A DNA stretch of 64,000 nt from an uncultured Bilophila sp. (GTDB taxonomy: Bacteria > Desulfobacterota > Desulfovibrionia > Desulfovibrionales > Desulfovibrionaceae). Shown one piece after another: positions 7,445 through 15,714 of the stretch. Below the pieces are notes generated by a model. It saw nothing but the letters and a program-made list of their open reading frames with translations, did not search any database and was not told the DNA's origin. Position numbers and translations under genes: made by a program. Each line of letters opens with the position of its first letter. The stretch's first letter is position 1. The stretch is from positions 1 through 64,000 of the forward strand of contig CAJUHZ010000013.1 of assembly GCA_910585945.1 (NCBI GenBank), written 5' to 3'.

Positions 7445-7553
7445 GAGCGGAGGCGCGGGCCGGAGTCGAACCGGGGCAACCAACTGTTTTTATAGCGCGC
7501 AACCTGCCACAGGCGCGCCCCCGCTCAATCCTCCCCGCGTCCAGAGACGCGGG
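7445..7553 (-). other. Structured intergenic segment, tRNA-like 3' half plus hairpins
   Basis: Between two leftward genes (noncoding 7411-7577). On the minus strand GAGCGGGGGCGCG pairs with CGCGCCTCCGCTC (13 of 14 positions), closing a domain that contains a T-arm mimic: CCGG-TTCGACT-CCGG. A separate perfect 8-bp hairpin, CCCGCGTC/GACGCGGG with loop CAGA, lies at 7534-7553. No anticodon stem forms, so it is not a canonical tRNA. It may be a decayed tRNA, a processing signal or a structured RNA. Confidence 0.45.
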
Positions 7554-7577
7554 AAGTCAGAGGGGAGGTGTGCCGGG

Positions 7578-7799
7578 CTACAACGCCGCCCGGCGGGGGC
7601 TACCTAATGTGTTGAACACCGTACAGCCACAGCCAGGGCATTTTTTCTTTTTGCTGATCAGCCCGCACTTGGCGCATTCGCGGTTGGGTTTGCCGTCACT
7701 CAGGCGCTCGCCCTTGCAACTGGCGTAGATGTGCGCGAAATTTTTGGCCTTGCGCCTGCCTGTGAACTCCGGGCGGTTCGGGTCGTCATACGGAGGCAT
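7578..7799 (-). CDS. Zinc-ribbon small phage protein
   Basis: A 73-residue protein ending in two CxxC knuckles (CAKCG and CPGCGC) separated by a basic stretch KKKK, a classic zinc ribbon; the N-terminal half is basic and aromatic. The start at 7799 overlaps the preceding gene's 3' end by 14 bp and gives the best-placed ribosome site. Possible nucleic-acid binding; no specific family recognised. Confidence 0.6.
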   Translation of the reverse strand: MPPYDDPNRPEFTGRRKAKNFAHIYASCKGERLSDGKPNRECAKCGLISKKKKCPGCGCTVFNTLGSPRRAAL

Positions 7800-9228
7800 G
7801 AGCTGCCTGCTCCGTGCCGCCCCGCGCGTTGTCGGCGTCTCCGGCCTCGGAATCGGCTTCGTCGGCGGGCGCGACGGAGCTTTCCCTGGGCGCATCCGCC
7901 CATTCCCAACGCTCTTCGTCGCCGCGATGTTCCGGCATCACGTTGAGTGCGCATCCCTTGCAGGGAGGCATGTCGATAACATCGTGACTGTGCGCGCAGG
8001 TGCGGCATTCCCGGCGGGGCGTCCAGTTGTCCGCTTCGCCGCTGCCGGATTGGCTGCACGATGCGCACTCTTCGGCCTGTTTGCCGTTCTCGCCGTCGAG
8101 CATGTGGCCGCAGTCAAGGCAGGTATGCTTGTCGGTGACGGGGGCCGGGGCGGATTGTTCATCGGCAGGTTCGGCGGGCGGCGTGGATGCGACGTCTCCG
8201 GGCCGGGGGATGGGCAGGCGATACTGGCGCTCTTCCGCAGTCATAGGACGGCGTTTCATTTCGGCGCCGTTGTCATGATCAAGCCAGATAATCGCTTCCT
8301 GGCCATAGTCGGCCATGACATCGCAGTAAACCTCCTGCTCCGTCTTGCCTTCCTGCCATTCCTTGCGCGCGGCCTCGGCGTCCTTTTGGAGATATTTGAT
8401 CTGGGCATTGATACTCTTGCGATAACTGTCGAGGTCGTCTTCCAGTTCCGCAATTTGTTCCAAGGCGGAGGCCATGCGGTCACCGACAGATTCCCTCTCT
8501 TCAGGGTCGAGCGGAACGGAAACAGTGATGCTCTCCGTCTTCAGGAAGCAGGCTTCCGCAGGCCGGGGCGAAGCATGTGGCTCGTTTTCTTCCTCGTTGG
8601 CCAGCTGCGCCAGCCCAAGCTCTACAGCGTAGGAGCGAGGAACTATGATTTTGTCCACATCGTCATCATTGAGTTCGCGAGACAGGACTTTCTCAAGAGG
8701 AATGGTGTATTCCGTTTCGTCATAGTTTCCGTATTCGTCCGTATGACCTATGGCGAAAATAAGTTCCTTGGCCGATCCGTCTTTGACTTCACGGTAGTTC
8801 ATGACGGAGCCGGTCAGCGTCACCGTTTCCAGCTGCTCCTGTTCCGCAGAGGGGTCCGGAGCGGCTTCTTCCCAGTGATCCTCTGTCGCCTCTCCGTTGC
8901 CCTGAGAGCATCCTTGGCAGATATCAGGCATGTAGTTTTCGTTGTCGCTGTAGTGGACGCATTTCTGGCAGGCATGGTAGGAAGTGCCAGGGGCAGGATA
9001 GAGAGCCGTCACCGTGGCGCGGGTCATGCCGTCGCCGTCAGACAGACCTTTTTCGGCGGCCAGCCATTCGGGGAGTGAGATGGGCACATTCGTATCGCCC
9101 TTCTCACCGGCAACGTCGATTTGCGAGAGGGGCAACCAGATTTCCCGGTCATCGCAATTCACCAGCACAGCGGCGTCAGTGACTTGCAGAATGTTGGCGT
9201 GGATGGTGATCATATCGTCGTGGGTCAT
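7786..9228 (-). CDS. Large hypothetical phage protein with multiple Cys knuckles
   Basis: A 480-residue acidic protein with a modular look. The N-terminal 60 residues resemble a small beta domain (ILQVTDAAVLVNCDDREIWLPLSQI). Four Cys clusters follow: CQKCVHY...CQGC (about 95-115), CLDCGHM...CASC (about 360-385), CRTCAHS and CKGCAL (about 400-425). A coiled-coil stretch lies near 250-320. The repeated clusters look like duplicated zinc knuckles joined by low-complexity acidic linkers. GAGGAG precedes ATG 9228. Function unknown; it follows the helicase gene by 11 bp. Confidence 0.6.
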   Translation of the reverse strand: MTHDDMITIHANILQVTDAAVLVNCDDREIWLPLSQIDVAGEKGDTNVPISLPEWLAAEKGLSDGDGMTRATVTALYPAPGTSYHACQKCVHYSDNENYMPDICQGCSQGNGEATEDHWEEAAPDPSAEQEQLETVTLTGSVMNYREVKDGSAKELIFAIGHTDEYGNYDETEYTIPLEKVLSRELNDDDVDKIIVPRSYAVELGLAQLANEEENEPHASPRPAEACFLKTESITVSVPLDPEERESVGDRMASALEQIAELEDDLDSYRKSINAQIKYLQKDAEAARKEWQEGKTEQEVYCDVMADYGQEAIIWLDHDNGAEMKRRPMTAEERQYRLPIPRPGDVASTPPAEPADEQSAPAPVTDKHTCLDCGHMLDGENGKQAEECASCSQSGSGEADNWTPRRECRTCAHSHDVIDMPPCKGCALNVMPEHRGDEERWEWADAPRESSVAPADEADSEAGDADNARGGTEQAAHASV

Positions 9229-9239
9229 AATAAAACTCC

Positions 9240-11024
9240 TCAAATATGAAGTGACATTTCCGCCAGAAACCGGGAGGGAGCCTCGCCGCCGTCTTCTTTG
9301 CGCGGTCTGACGGCGAGAATCAGGCTATCTCTGGCGCGGGTGACGGCCACATACATGAGGCGGCGCTCGTCCTCGATGGCCACAGCGTCTCCTTTCTTTT
9401 CGGCGGAGAGGGACTGCTTGCCCGGCAGAACGCCTTCATTGCAGCCCGCGATAATGACAGTGGGGAACTCCAAGCCTTTGGAAGCGTGACAGGTCATGAG
9501 CAGGATGCCCGGTTCCTCATCCCTGGCGGGCATTTCGTCTTGCACGTCCACCAGCGCCAGCCAGTCAAGATAGTCCGCAATGGTGTCCAGAGGATGTTCC
9601 AAAGTGTAGGCGCTCAGCCAGTCAATACACTCCTGACTGTCCCCGTCTGCCGGGGTGAAGCGGTAGCAGCCGGAGGCGAACCAGGCGAGCGCTTTTGCCG
9701 TGGTGTCGCCTTCTGTCGGCATCTCGCTCAGGGTTTCCACGGGCAGACTTTCCCGAAAAACCTCAAAGCTGGATTTGCCCTGCTCCGCAGCGGCCACACG
9801 GATTTTTGCGTATCCTGTCGCATCCACGCCCAACCCTTCGCGGGCCAGAAGGAAGGCGGTTTCATCAAAAGGATTCACGATGCACTTGAGGGCCGCATGA
9901 GCCTTGACAAACAGCGGGCTGTGCAGGGCTGTCGTGCGCTTGCCGATTCGCTTGTGGGGCACGTTGCGGGCGGCCAGTTCATCGCTCAGCTTGTCCAGCA
10001 TCCGGTTGTTGCGGCAGAGAACAACGGGCTGGGTCGGGCCGCGCCATTCCGCGATTGTCTTCGCCAGCGCGGCGCTGTCCGCCCCGCCCAGCTTTGCAAC
10101 GCAATGCAGGATGTCCGCTGTCTCCCGCGTGTCCAGCATTTCCAGCACGCGGTGGCTGGTGTTATGGCTGATCAGGCTGTTTGCGGCCTCCACAATGGCC
10201 GGGATGCTGCGATAGTTGGAGCGCAGTTCGTATATGGTCAATTTATCCGCATCGATGAGGGCTTGCAGATGTTGCGGCACGGCCCCGCGAAAACCGTAAA
10301 TGGACTGCGAAATATCGCCCACGGCGTACAGTTCGGAGCCTTCTGTGTGTTCAAGCATGGCGTCCAGGGCGCGCCACTGCATCCGGTCCAAATCCTGCAC
10401 TTCATCGACAAGGAAATACGTCCAGTTTGTAAACTCGCGCACCTTTCCTTCCGCCGCCAGCTCCGCCAGTCCGTGGATCAGTCCGTAATACGGCAGAGCG
10501 TTGTTCCGGTGGCAGGCCGATTCAAAGGCTCGCATGAGGGGGGCATAAGGATGCTCCGGTTCCGGCTTGCGGCCTTCCCGCTCCATGGCCGCGAACGTTT
10601 CATCAAGCGGCTTTTTCCCGTGTTTCCATTTCCCCTTGACGTACAGGCCGAGCAGTTCTCCGCAGTGTTGCAGAAGAACTTCCATTTCCAGCGGCGTATA
10701 GACTGTCAGGTTGCCGTAGCGCAGGCCGATATGCTGGCCGTAGCGTTTCAGCAGGCCAAGCCCCAGACCGTGGAAGGTGGATACCGTGACCTTGCGGGCC
10801 TCCCTGCCGATACGGGCCTCAAGCCGCGCCCGCATTTCCCCGGCGGCCGCGCGGGTGAAGGTGGTGCAGACGATTTCGTAGCCGCTGACGCCGTGTTCCA
10901 TGAGGTACGCCACTCGCTCCACCAGCGTGCGGGTTTTGCCGCTTCCGGCTCCGGCCAACACCAGCACACGCTTTTCCTCCGCCAGTACGGCGGCGTGCTG
11001 TTCGGGATTCAGTGTATCAATCAT
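9240..11024 (-). CDS. UvrD/Rep-family SF1A DNA helicase
   Basis: A 594-residue superfamily 1A helicase that would translocate 3' to 5' on DNA using ATP. Motif I GAGSGKT is at residues 25-31, motif II DEVQD near 215, motif III QSIYGFRGA near 243, motif V CHASKGLEFPTVI near 515 and motif VI RRLMYVAVTRA near 560. It is shorter than UvrD (about 720 aa), lacking part of the 2B region or the C-terminal tail. It lies with a split SMC-like ATPase and a putative recombination gene, so a role in phage recombination or replication restart is likely. The start MIDTLNPEQ overlaps the upstream stop by ATGA. Confidence 0.93.
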   Translation of the reverse strand: MIDTLNPEQHAAVLAEEKRVLVLAGAGSGKTRTLVERVAYLMEHGVSGYEIVCTTFTRAAAGEMRARLEARIGREARKVTVSTFHGLGLGLLKRYGQHIGLRYGNLTVYTPLEMEVLLQHCGELLGLYVKGKWKHGKKPLDETFAAMEREGRKPEPEHPYAPLMRAFESACHRNNALPYYGLIHGLAELAAEGKVREFTNWTYFLVDEVQDLDRMQWRALDAMLEHTEGSELYAVGDISQSIYGFRGAVPQHLQALIDADKLTIYELRSNYRSIPAIVEAANSLISHNTSHRVLEMLDTRETADILHCVAKLGGADSAALAKTIAEWRGPTQPVVLCRNNRMLDKLSDELAARNVPHKRIGKRTTALHSPLFVKAHAALKCIVNPFDETAFLLAREGLGVDATGYAKIRVAAAEQGKSSFEVFRESLPVETLSEMPTEGDTTAKALAWFASGCYRFTPADGDSQECIDWLSAYTLEHPLDTIADYLDWLALVDVQDEMPARDEEPGILLMTCHASKGLEFPTVIIAGCNEGVLPGKQSLSAEKKGDAVAIEDERRLMYVAVTRARDSLILAVRPRKEDGGEAPSRFLAEMSLHI

Positions 11025-11299
11025 GCTTTTTCCTTTCCGTATCCCTGTTCCATCAGAAGGATGCACAGCCGCAGGCGGGCCAACGTATGTGCCCGTTCAA
11101 TGGGACGCAGGGCTTTCCTCATCTGTTTGCGGACAGAGCGCGGGATGGTGAGGTTCAGTTGTCTGGCAACGGCCATGGTCTGGCGATACTCCGCCAGAAT
11201 ATCCCCACATTCCGCAATCCGCCCGGACAATGCCGCGAGCCTGTCCGAGAGAACACCCACGCCGCCGGGCAGGGCGGGCAATGTTTGGGGGCAAGTCAT
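11021..11299 (-). CDS. Small helical phage protein
   Basis: A 92-residue protein, largely helical and basic toward the C terminus (RSVRKQMRKALRPIERAHTLARLR). It overlaps both neighbours by ATGA (helicase downstream, SMC-like C-half upstream), so it is co-translated with the recombination cluster. No motif identifies its role; a DNA-binding or accessory function is only a guess from charge and context. Confidence 0.6.
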   Translation of the reverse strand: MTCPQTLPALPGGVGVLSDRLAALSGRIAECGDILAEYRQTMAVARQLNLTIPRSVRKQMRKALRPIERAHTLARLRLCILLMEQGYGKEKA

Positions 11300-11883
11300 T
11301 GCGCCGCCTCCCGGACACGCACCGCCGTCCATCCATCGCTGACGGCGGCCAGTTCGTGACAGGTGCAGGCGATGATCTGTGTGTCCAGATTGTTCGCGGC
11401 AACGCTTTCCAGCAGCAGACCGATTTCCTGACCGAGTTCCGCGCCTTCAATCAGAATGACCGCATTTTGACGATCCTGCCGCGCCAGCGCGTAGGCCAGC
11501 GCGGATTCAAAAAGCACACGCTGTCCGCCGGACAGGCCGCCGTAGGGCACGATGCCGTGCTGCGGGATCTCCCAGCCCAGGAAAACAGCGCCGTCATCGT
11601 CCACGCTGAACCACGCTGCCCCGTATGGGAGCATCCGCCCCATTTTTTCGGCAATGGCCGTTGCCGTGCCCTGCATGGCGGCGGACTTTTTGTCTCGCAG
11701 TTCAGCCAGATTTTTTTTGGCCGCTTCGAGTTCCGCCGCCAGTTCCATCCGGGCTGCGTGGTCCTTTTCCCGCTGTGCTTCAAGCCCGGCCGCCCGTTGG
11801 AACAGGCGCTCTTCGGCGCGTAGCGTGTCCAGCCGAGAGCGAAGGCCGGAAACATGTTGCTCCAGAATGCCCGCGTTATCCAT
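11296..11883 (-). CDS. SMC/Rad50-like ATPase, C-terminal half (split gene)
   Basis: A 195-residue protein with a coiled coil (about 5-75) followed by an ABC-ATPase C-lobe: signature LSGGQ at 117-121 and Walker B AVILIEGAE at 141-149, then a D-loop-like region and a final beta strand. There is no Walker A here; that lies in the protein of the gene just upstream (11876-12802). Together they rebuild one Rad50/SbcC/RecF-type ATPase head. The two genes overlap by 8 bp in different frames, so they are translated as separate chains. The Walker B glutamate is at position 146 or 149. Confidence 0.75.
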   Translation of the reverse strand: MDNAGILEQHVSGLRSRLDTLRAEERLFQRAAGLEAQREKDHAARMELAAELEAAKKNLAELRDKKSAAMQGTATAIAEKMGRMLPYGAAWFSVDDDGAVFLGWEIPQHGIVPYGGLSGGQRVLFESALAYALARQDRQNAVILIEGAELGQEIGLLLESVAANNLDTQIIACTCHELAAVSDGWTAVRVREAAQ

Positions 11884-12802
11884 TGACCGCCTCCGTCCGA
11901 AGTTGTTTCAGTTCGCGTCGCAGCACCATTTGCGCCGCGCAACTCTCGCAGCCTGCCCGGCGAAGCGCGGACAGCACCCGTTCCAGAGCGGCAACGGCAA
12001 CGCCGGAGCCGTGGGGGAAAGCGGGTTGATTGGCCTGTTCGGGCTGGGCCGGGGTCTGAAGCGTGCCTTGCGGCTGTGAAAACAGCGTGCTTTGCTGTGC
12101 CGTATCCTGCTTTTCCCTCTCCGCCCGCGCCTGTGTCTGTTTCAGCCGTTCCCGCGTCAGTTCGTCGCGGGCCGCTTGATACTCGCGTTCAGTCTGCACA
12201 ATGGTTGCCTGCACTTCCGGCAGGGAACCGGCGGGCAGATTCAAACCCGCAAGCGATTCCGAGAGGCTCCGGCAGGATTGCTCCTTGCCTTTGATCGCGC
12301 TTTCGAGTTCTGAAATGCGTTCTTTGGCGCGGGTGATTGCCGCGCCAAGCCCGCGCACGTCCCCCGCCGGGGGGAACAGGCGAAACAGTTCATCCACCTT
12401 TTTCGCGTCGGACAGCGCCAGAAAAGCGGCCACATCGGCGATGCTCACGCCCCGGCGGTCCAGTTCCATCTCAAAGAGATGTTTGGGGCACCTTTCTCCG
12501 GCGATGCGGAACTCGCACCCCACAACGCCGTTTTTCCGGCTTTTGTAGGCGCGTTCCAGGGTCACGCCGTCATCAAACTCCATCCCGACAGTCAGGCTGT
12601 CGCCGTTGCCCACGGCGTTGAGGATGTCGCTGTTGGATTTGGCGACGCCTGTTCCCGGCAGGCTTCCCGTCACCAGCAGGGCCAGCGCCAGAGCGCGGGA
12701 GCTTTTGCCGCTACCGACTTTCCCCATGATCACGGTTCGGAGCGCGAGGGGCTGGTCAAAGTCCAACCCCTTGAAGTCGCGCGCGTAGATGCGGGTAATC
12801 AT
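11876..12802 (-). CDS. SMC/Rad50-like ATPase, N-terminal half with CxxC hook (split gene)
   Basis: A 308-residue protein starting with an SMC/RecF-type N-lobe (ITRIYARDFKGLDF, Walker A GKVGSGKS at 27-34), then a coiled coil from about 165 to 245. A Pro/Gln linker precedes CESC at residues 285-288, which resembles the CxxC zinc hook at the tip of the Rad50 coiled coil. It ends soon after, and the returning coil plus C-lobe is encoded by the overlapping gene 11296-11883. The chain therefore breaks just past the hook. Likely role in DNA end or recombination metabolism; a nuclease partner (SbcD/Mre11) is not visible. Confidence 0.75.
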   Translation of the reverse strand: MITRIYARDFKGLDFDQPLALRTVIMGKVGSGKSSRALALALLVTGSLPGTGVAKSNSDILNAVGNGDSLTVGMEFDDGVTLERAYKSRKNGVVGCEFRIAGERCPKHLFEMELDRRGVSIADVAAFLALSDAKKVDELFRLFPPAGDVRGLGAAITRAKERISELESAIKGKEQSCRSLSESLAGLNLPAGSLPEVQATIVQTEREYQAARDELTRERLKQTQARAEREKQDTAQQSTLFSQPQGTLQTPAQPEQANQPAFPHGSGVAVAALERVLSALRRAGCESCAAQMVLRRELKQLRTEAVNG

Positions 12803-14100
12803 GCTTCGCCCCCGTCCAGAATCCGGTTGAGTGCGCTGGACACTTCAGCGGCGTTGCCGGGATTCACTTCCGACTCGATCAGGCCGCACTCTGCAAGAGC
12901 GTCAGCGTATTCGGTGGGAAATTCCTCACGCGCCACATTGAGATTGTTCCACGCCTTCCATTCCCGATCCGTCCAGACTTCCGGGGGCGTTTCATCAACC
13001 GTCGGAGCCGGGGCAGGCTTCGCTTCCACTGTCATGGGTGCGGGTTGTTCTTCGGGCATGGCCGCGGCCGTCTGCGGCATTTCGTAGCGGTCGGGATTCT
13101 CAAGCGGGTCGACTTCCTCATCCATATCCGCGCCGCGCACTTCGTCAGAGCCGCGAGAAATAACAATGGGCTGTTGCGCTTCAGGCAGGGCAACGGGTTT
13201 GCCTTCGGTCAGCGCCGAGATAATCTTAGAGGATGCCGCGTAGCGCGCCGTGTCGAAACGAATGAAACCGCCGTCGCTCGGAGACCAGCATACTACCGGA
13301 ACATCCCATACGCTGCCGGGACGGTTTTTATCTTGCCCCGGCACCACGGACAGGCCGAACAGATGCTTCAGGGCGTTGCGTTGGGCGAATGTCTGCGCGA
13401 ACTCCAAAGCCTTTTTCTTCCGGTTGAGCACCTGTCCGAGGAAGTTGATGACTTCATCATGACTGATGCGCATCCAGAGATTCACGGCTTCATCCACGCG
13501 ATAGCACGCCCATTCTTCCGCAGGCTTCGGGGCGGGCATGGATGACGGCAGAAGTTTGAAAGCGTCCTTCGTTTTTTTGGCTTTGCCCACCATATCACTC
13601 AAGGCGTAGGTGGCCGTGTCGAAAATTGTCGTTCGGTCGCTGACCATCGGTTGGCCGTTTTCGTTGTAGCGGAAGGCCATGGCCCGGCAGTGGACTTCGA
13701 TGATGCTTCCATCCGGGCCGCGTCGGACGTAGGGGTTTTGCTGCGGCACGCCGTCCACGGTGACAGTCGGCGCGTTCATGACCACCGCCCCGGCGGCGTG
13801 GGCGAGCATACCGTAACCCGGCGCGCTGATGACAAAGGGACCGTTCCAGACCGGCTGCGTGAGACCGCCGTTTTCCGCGCTCAGGCGCACGATGCGTTTG
13901 GTGGCCTTGATGCTCCGGCCTTCGGCGTCTGTCAGGACAAACGCCTCGCCTTCGCCCAAGGCCATGACGTTTTTCTTGTGGAGCGCCGCCAGGTAGGTTC
14001 CGATGACTTTTGCATCTTCCGGGCACGCGCTCTGTACACGCCCAAAGGCTTCCCTCGCTGTATCAGCAAGATTATTCAGAGCATTGTTATTATTGTTCAT
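12799..14100 (-). CDS. Hypothetical protein, recombination-cluster member (possible annealing protein)
   Basis: A 433-residue protein. Residues about 75-260 form the conserved-looking part, including PGYGMLAHAAGAVVMNAP, QNPYVRR and FAQTFAQRNALKHLFGL. The last 130 residues are a Pro/Glu/Ala-rich linker and a short helical domain. The AQT-AERNALK type block and its place beside the SMC-like and helicase genes suggest a RecT-like single-strand annealing or other recombination role, but no diagnostic motif is certain. The start MNNNNNALNNL at 14100 follows AGGGAGGATACT. It overlaps the SMC-like N-half by ATGA. Confidence 0.5.
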   Translation of the reverse strand: MNNNNNALNNLADTAREAFGRVQSACPEDAKVIGTYLAALHKKNVMALGEGEAFVLTDAEGRSIKATKRIVRLSAENGGLTQPVWNGPFVISAPGYGMLAHAAGAVVMNAPTVTVDGVPQQNPYVRRGPDGSIIEVHCRAMAFRYNENGQPMVSDRTTIFDTATYALSDMVGKAKKTKDAFKLLPSSMPAPKPAEEWACYRVDEAVNLWMRISHDEVINFLGQVLNRKKKALEFAQTFAQRNALKHLFGLSVVPGQDKNRPGSVWDVPVVCWSPSDGGFIRFDTARYAASSKIISALTEGKPVALPEAQQPIVISRGSDEVRGADMDEEVDPLENPDRYEMPQTAAAMPEEQPAPMTVEAKPAPAPTVDETPPEVWTDREWKAWNNLNVAREEFPTEYADALAECGLIESEVNPGNAAEVSSALNRILDGGEA

Positions 14101-14251
14101 AGTATCCTCCCTGCATTTGTTCTTTCGCGTATTCCGCATCGTTCAATGCAGCGTCGTATTCTTCTTCCGAGCAGTAGTCCTGCGGGCATGGCATCCCACG
14201 TTCCTTGACGCATCGTTCGCCTCTCCAAAACTCACAATAGTCGTAGCACAT
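14090..14251 (-). CDS. Very small Cys-rich phage protein
   Basis: A 53-codon gene reading MCYDYCEFWRGERC and ending EQMQGGYYEQ, with Cys at 2, 6, 14, 22 and 27 followed by an acidic helix. Its 3' end overlaps the start of the next gene by 11 bp, and its ATG lies 2 nt after the previous stop, the same tight packing as real neighbours. The Cys spacing suggests a metal site. The ribosome site is weak, consistent with translational coupling. Confidence 0.55.
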   Translation of the reverse strand: MCYDYCEFWRGERCVKERGMPCPQDYCSEEEYDAALNDAEYAKEQMQGGYYEQ

Positions 14252-14253
14252 GG

Positions 14254-14358
14254 TCAAAAAGTCCCGTCAATTTTTGCGACTATGGTTTGGAGCAGGCTAA
14301 AGCACGCCATAACGGCAAAGACGACGAGCGTATTTTTGAGCCATCCGGGGAGCCTCAT
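14254..14358 (-). CDS. 34-residue single-pass membrane peptide
   Basis: A short frame starting MRLPGWLKNT, followed by one hydrophobic helix (LVVFAVMACFSLLQTIVA) and a basic/acidic tail. It overlaps the upstream gene by ATGA and ends 2 nt before the next start, so it fits the operon's coupling pattern. Such small phage membrane peptides can act in superinfection exclusion or host-membrane modulation; no specific role can be assigned. Confidence 0.5.
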   Translation of the reverse strand: MRLPGWLKNTLVVFAVMACFSLLQTIVAKIDGTF

Positions 14359-14534
14359 TGCACAGTCCCCTTGACGGCTCCGAACAGAGTCGCGATTGCG
14401 ATGTTATGGGCAAGATCAAGCGCATCCTTTGGGTCAGTGATGCCTTTTTCCAAAAGACTCTTCTGAAAAATTTCGTTTTTGGAAAGCTGCAAAGCTCTCT
14501 CTTGCACCAAAGCCACAGCTTCATCGAAAGTCAT
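14355..14534 (-). CDS. Small helical phage protein
   Basis: A 59-residue helical protein (MTFDEAVALVQERALQL, DPKDALDLAHNIAIATLFGAV). The start at 14534 was chosen because GAGGA lies 8 nt upstream; a TTG five codons earlier overlaps this ribosome site. It is followed by the membrane peptide gene with an ATGA overlap. Function unknown. Confidence 0.55.
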   Translation of the reverse strand: MTFDEAVALVQERALQLSKNEIFQKSLLEKGITDPKDALDLAHNIAIATLFGAVKGTVQ

Positions 14535-14609
14535 GGTGTATTTCCTCAAAAAAGCTTTTGCTTTAGTTGGCAGTCCGGAACCTTTGCATCAGATTCCGGG
14601 CTGCTATTC

Positions 14610-14876
14610 CTATTCCACCAGCACAAACATGCTGGACGCCACGATGTAGCCGGGCTCACCTTCGGGGTCATTGCTGGGTTCTGACGTGCAGAGATTCAAC
14701 CAGATTCCTCCCTTTTCTTCCGGGGAGGCGTTCGGGTACCCCCCTTCTGGGTCAAGTTCCGTGGACTTGTAGTAGTTTCCCTCTTCATCCTTGAAGACAG
14801 GGCGCCCCCACGAATCAGGTCCGATGTAGCGCACGCGTGTCTGGCCCTTGGTAGGCGACAGGTTTGTCATGGTCAT
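14610..14876 (-). CDS. First gene of the leftward operon, hypothetical
   Basis: An 88-residue acidic protein with beta character (RVRYIGPDSWGRPVFKDEEG, GYIVASSMFVLVE). It is the first leftward gene after the 14949-15000 operator region. No ribosome site is obvious before ATG 14876, and a second ATG follows two codons later. The family is not recognised; it may be an early regulator or inhibitor given its position. Confidence 0.55.
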   Translation of the reverse strand: MTMTNLSPTKGQTRVRYIGPDSWGRPVFKDEEGNYYKSTELDPEGGYPNASPEEKGGIWLNLCTSEPSNDPEGEPGYIVASSMFVLVE

Positions 14877-14948
14877 GGAAGGTACTCACTTTTTTTGAGG
14901 GTTCCTGTTCCCTTTCGAGAGTGTGTTGTTCCGTGTTCGTGAAAACTA

Positions 14949-15000
14949 TTTTCGGCAGTTGTCAAAAATTGTCAAGATAATTTTTGACTATTGCCGAAAA
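14949..15000. promoter_or_regulatory. Left operator region: 25-bp near-perfect inverted repeat
   Basis: The arms 14949-14973 and 14976-15000 match at 22 of 25 positions. Each carries TTTTCGGCA outside and GTCAAAAATT inside (14961-14970, with reverse complement at 14979-14988). It lies between the divergent leftward operon (first gene ends its 5' side at 14876) and the gene at 15055. TTGTCA and TTGACT hexamers inside it could be -35 elements. The same motifs recur at 16494-16545, so this is the probable second repressor-binding region. Confidence 0.7.
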
Positions 15001-15054
15001 AAATTTTTATCTGTAACAAGAGTCATCCCATGCGGCTCAAAAAGGAGGCACAAC

Positions 15055-15714
15055 ATGCGCGTCATGATTTCTCAGCCCATGAATGGGCTATCGGCGGAGG
15101 AGATTCGGGAACGGCGGGCGGCGGTTGTCGCCAGACTGGAAGCTGAAGGGCATGAGGTGGTGGATACCGTCTTCACGGAAACGTCCCCGGAAGGGGATAA
15201 TCAGGCACTGTGGTATCTCGGCAAGTCGCTCCAGGCGATTGCCGGTGTGGATGCCGTTTATTTCATGGACGGGTGGGATAAGGCGCGGGGGTGCAGGATC
15301 GAATACGAGGCGTGTGTACTCTACGGAATAAGAACACTAAATACCGATATTCTTCTCCAGAAACCGTTACTGGATTTTATGCTAGGGAGTTCAGATAATC
15401 TTGGCGATTGGTCTTATGGATGCGAGGTGTGTGGACGAAAGGAAGATGTCGTCATGACTCGCGACAGATATTCTGTACAATTATCTAGTGGAAAACCCCT
15501 TATAATTTTGGGGGAAACCCATGTTCTTTGTAAAGAACATATCGGAAAATGTAAAAGCATAACGCAGAAATTTATAACGCTGTATCAGCTTTATCTATAT
15601 TTGAGAGGTGAACGAGAAGGTCACAAAATTTCACCCAACTATGCGGCATACATACGAGAAGTTATGTGTAACTGCATTGAAGGTTTAGATGAAATTATTC
15701 AATCCACTCAATAA
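15055..15714 (+). CDS. DUF4406 (deoxyribosyltransferase-like) protein with extra C-terminal domain
   Basis: The N-terminal 95 residues (MRVMISQPMNGLSAEEIRE, GKSLQAIAGVDAVYFMDGWDKARGC, EYEACVLYGI) match the DUF4406 family, related to nucleoside 2-deoxyribosyltransferases. The C-terminal 120 residues are unlike the family: they contain CEVCG and a later HVLCKEHIGKC and may form a zinc-binding domain. From about 15340 the DNA is clearly more AT-rich than the first part, suggesting a recent fusion or replacement. AAAAGGAGG precedes ATG 15055. It is transcribed away from the left operator, convergent with the gene at 15695, and overlaps that gene's 3' end by 20 bp. Confidence 0.75.
   Translation: MRVMISQPMNGLSAEEIRERRAAVVARLEAEGHEVVDTVFTETSPEGDNQALWYLGKSLQAIAGVDAVYFMDGWDKARGCRIEYEACVLYGIRTLNTDILLQKPLLDFMLGSSDNLGDWSYGCEVCGRKEDVVMTRDRYSVQLSSGKPLIILGETHVLCKEHIGKCKSITQKFITLYQLYLYLRGEREGHKISPNYAAYIREVMCNCIEGLDEIIQSTQ

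Noticed and set aside
7445..7526. Canonical tRNA on the minus strand
   Set aside because: Acceptor and T arm can form, but no anticodon stem or normal D arm does, and the length is short; kept only as a tRNA-like structure.
9486..11342. Long plus-strand frame opposite the UvrD-like helicase
   Set aside because: The minus strand has all helicase motifs in order and coupled neighbours; the opposite frame has no recognisable domain or ribosome site.
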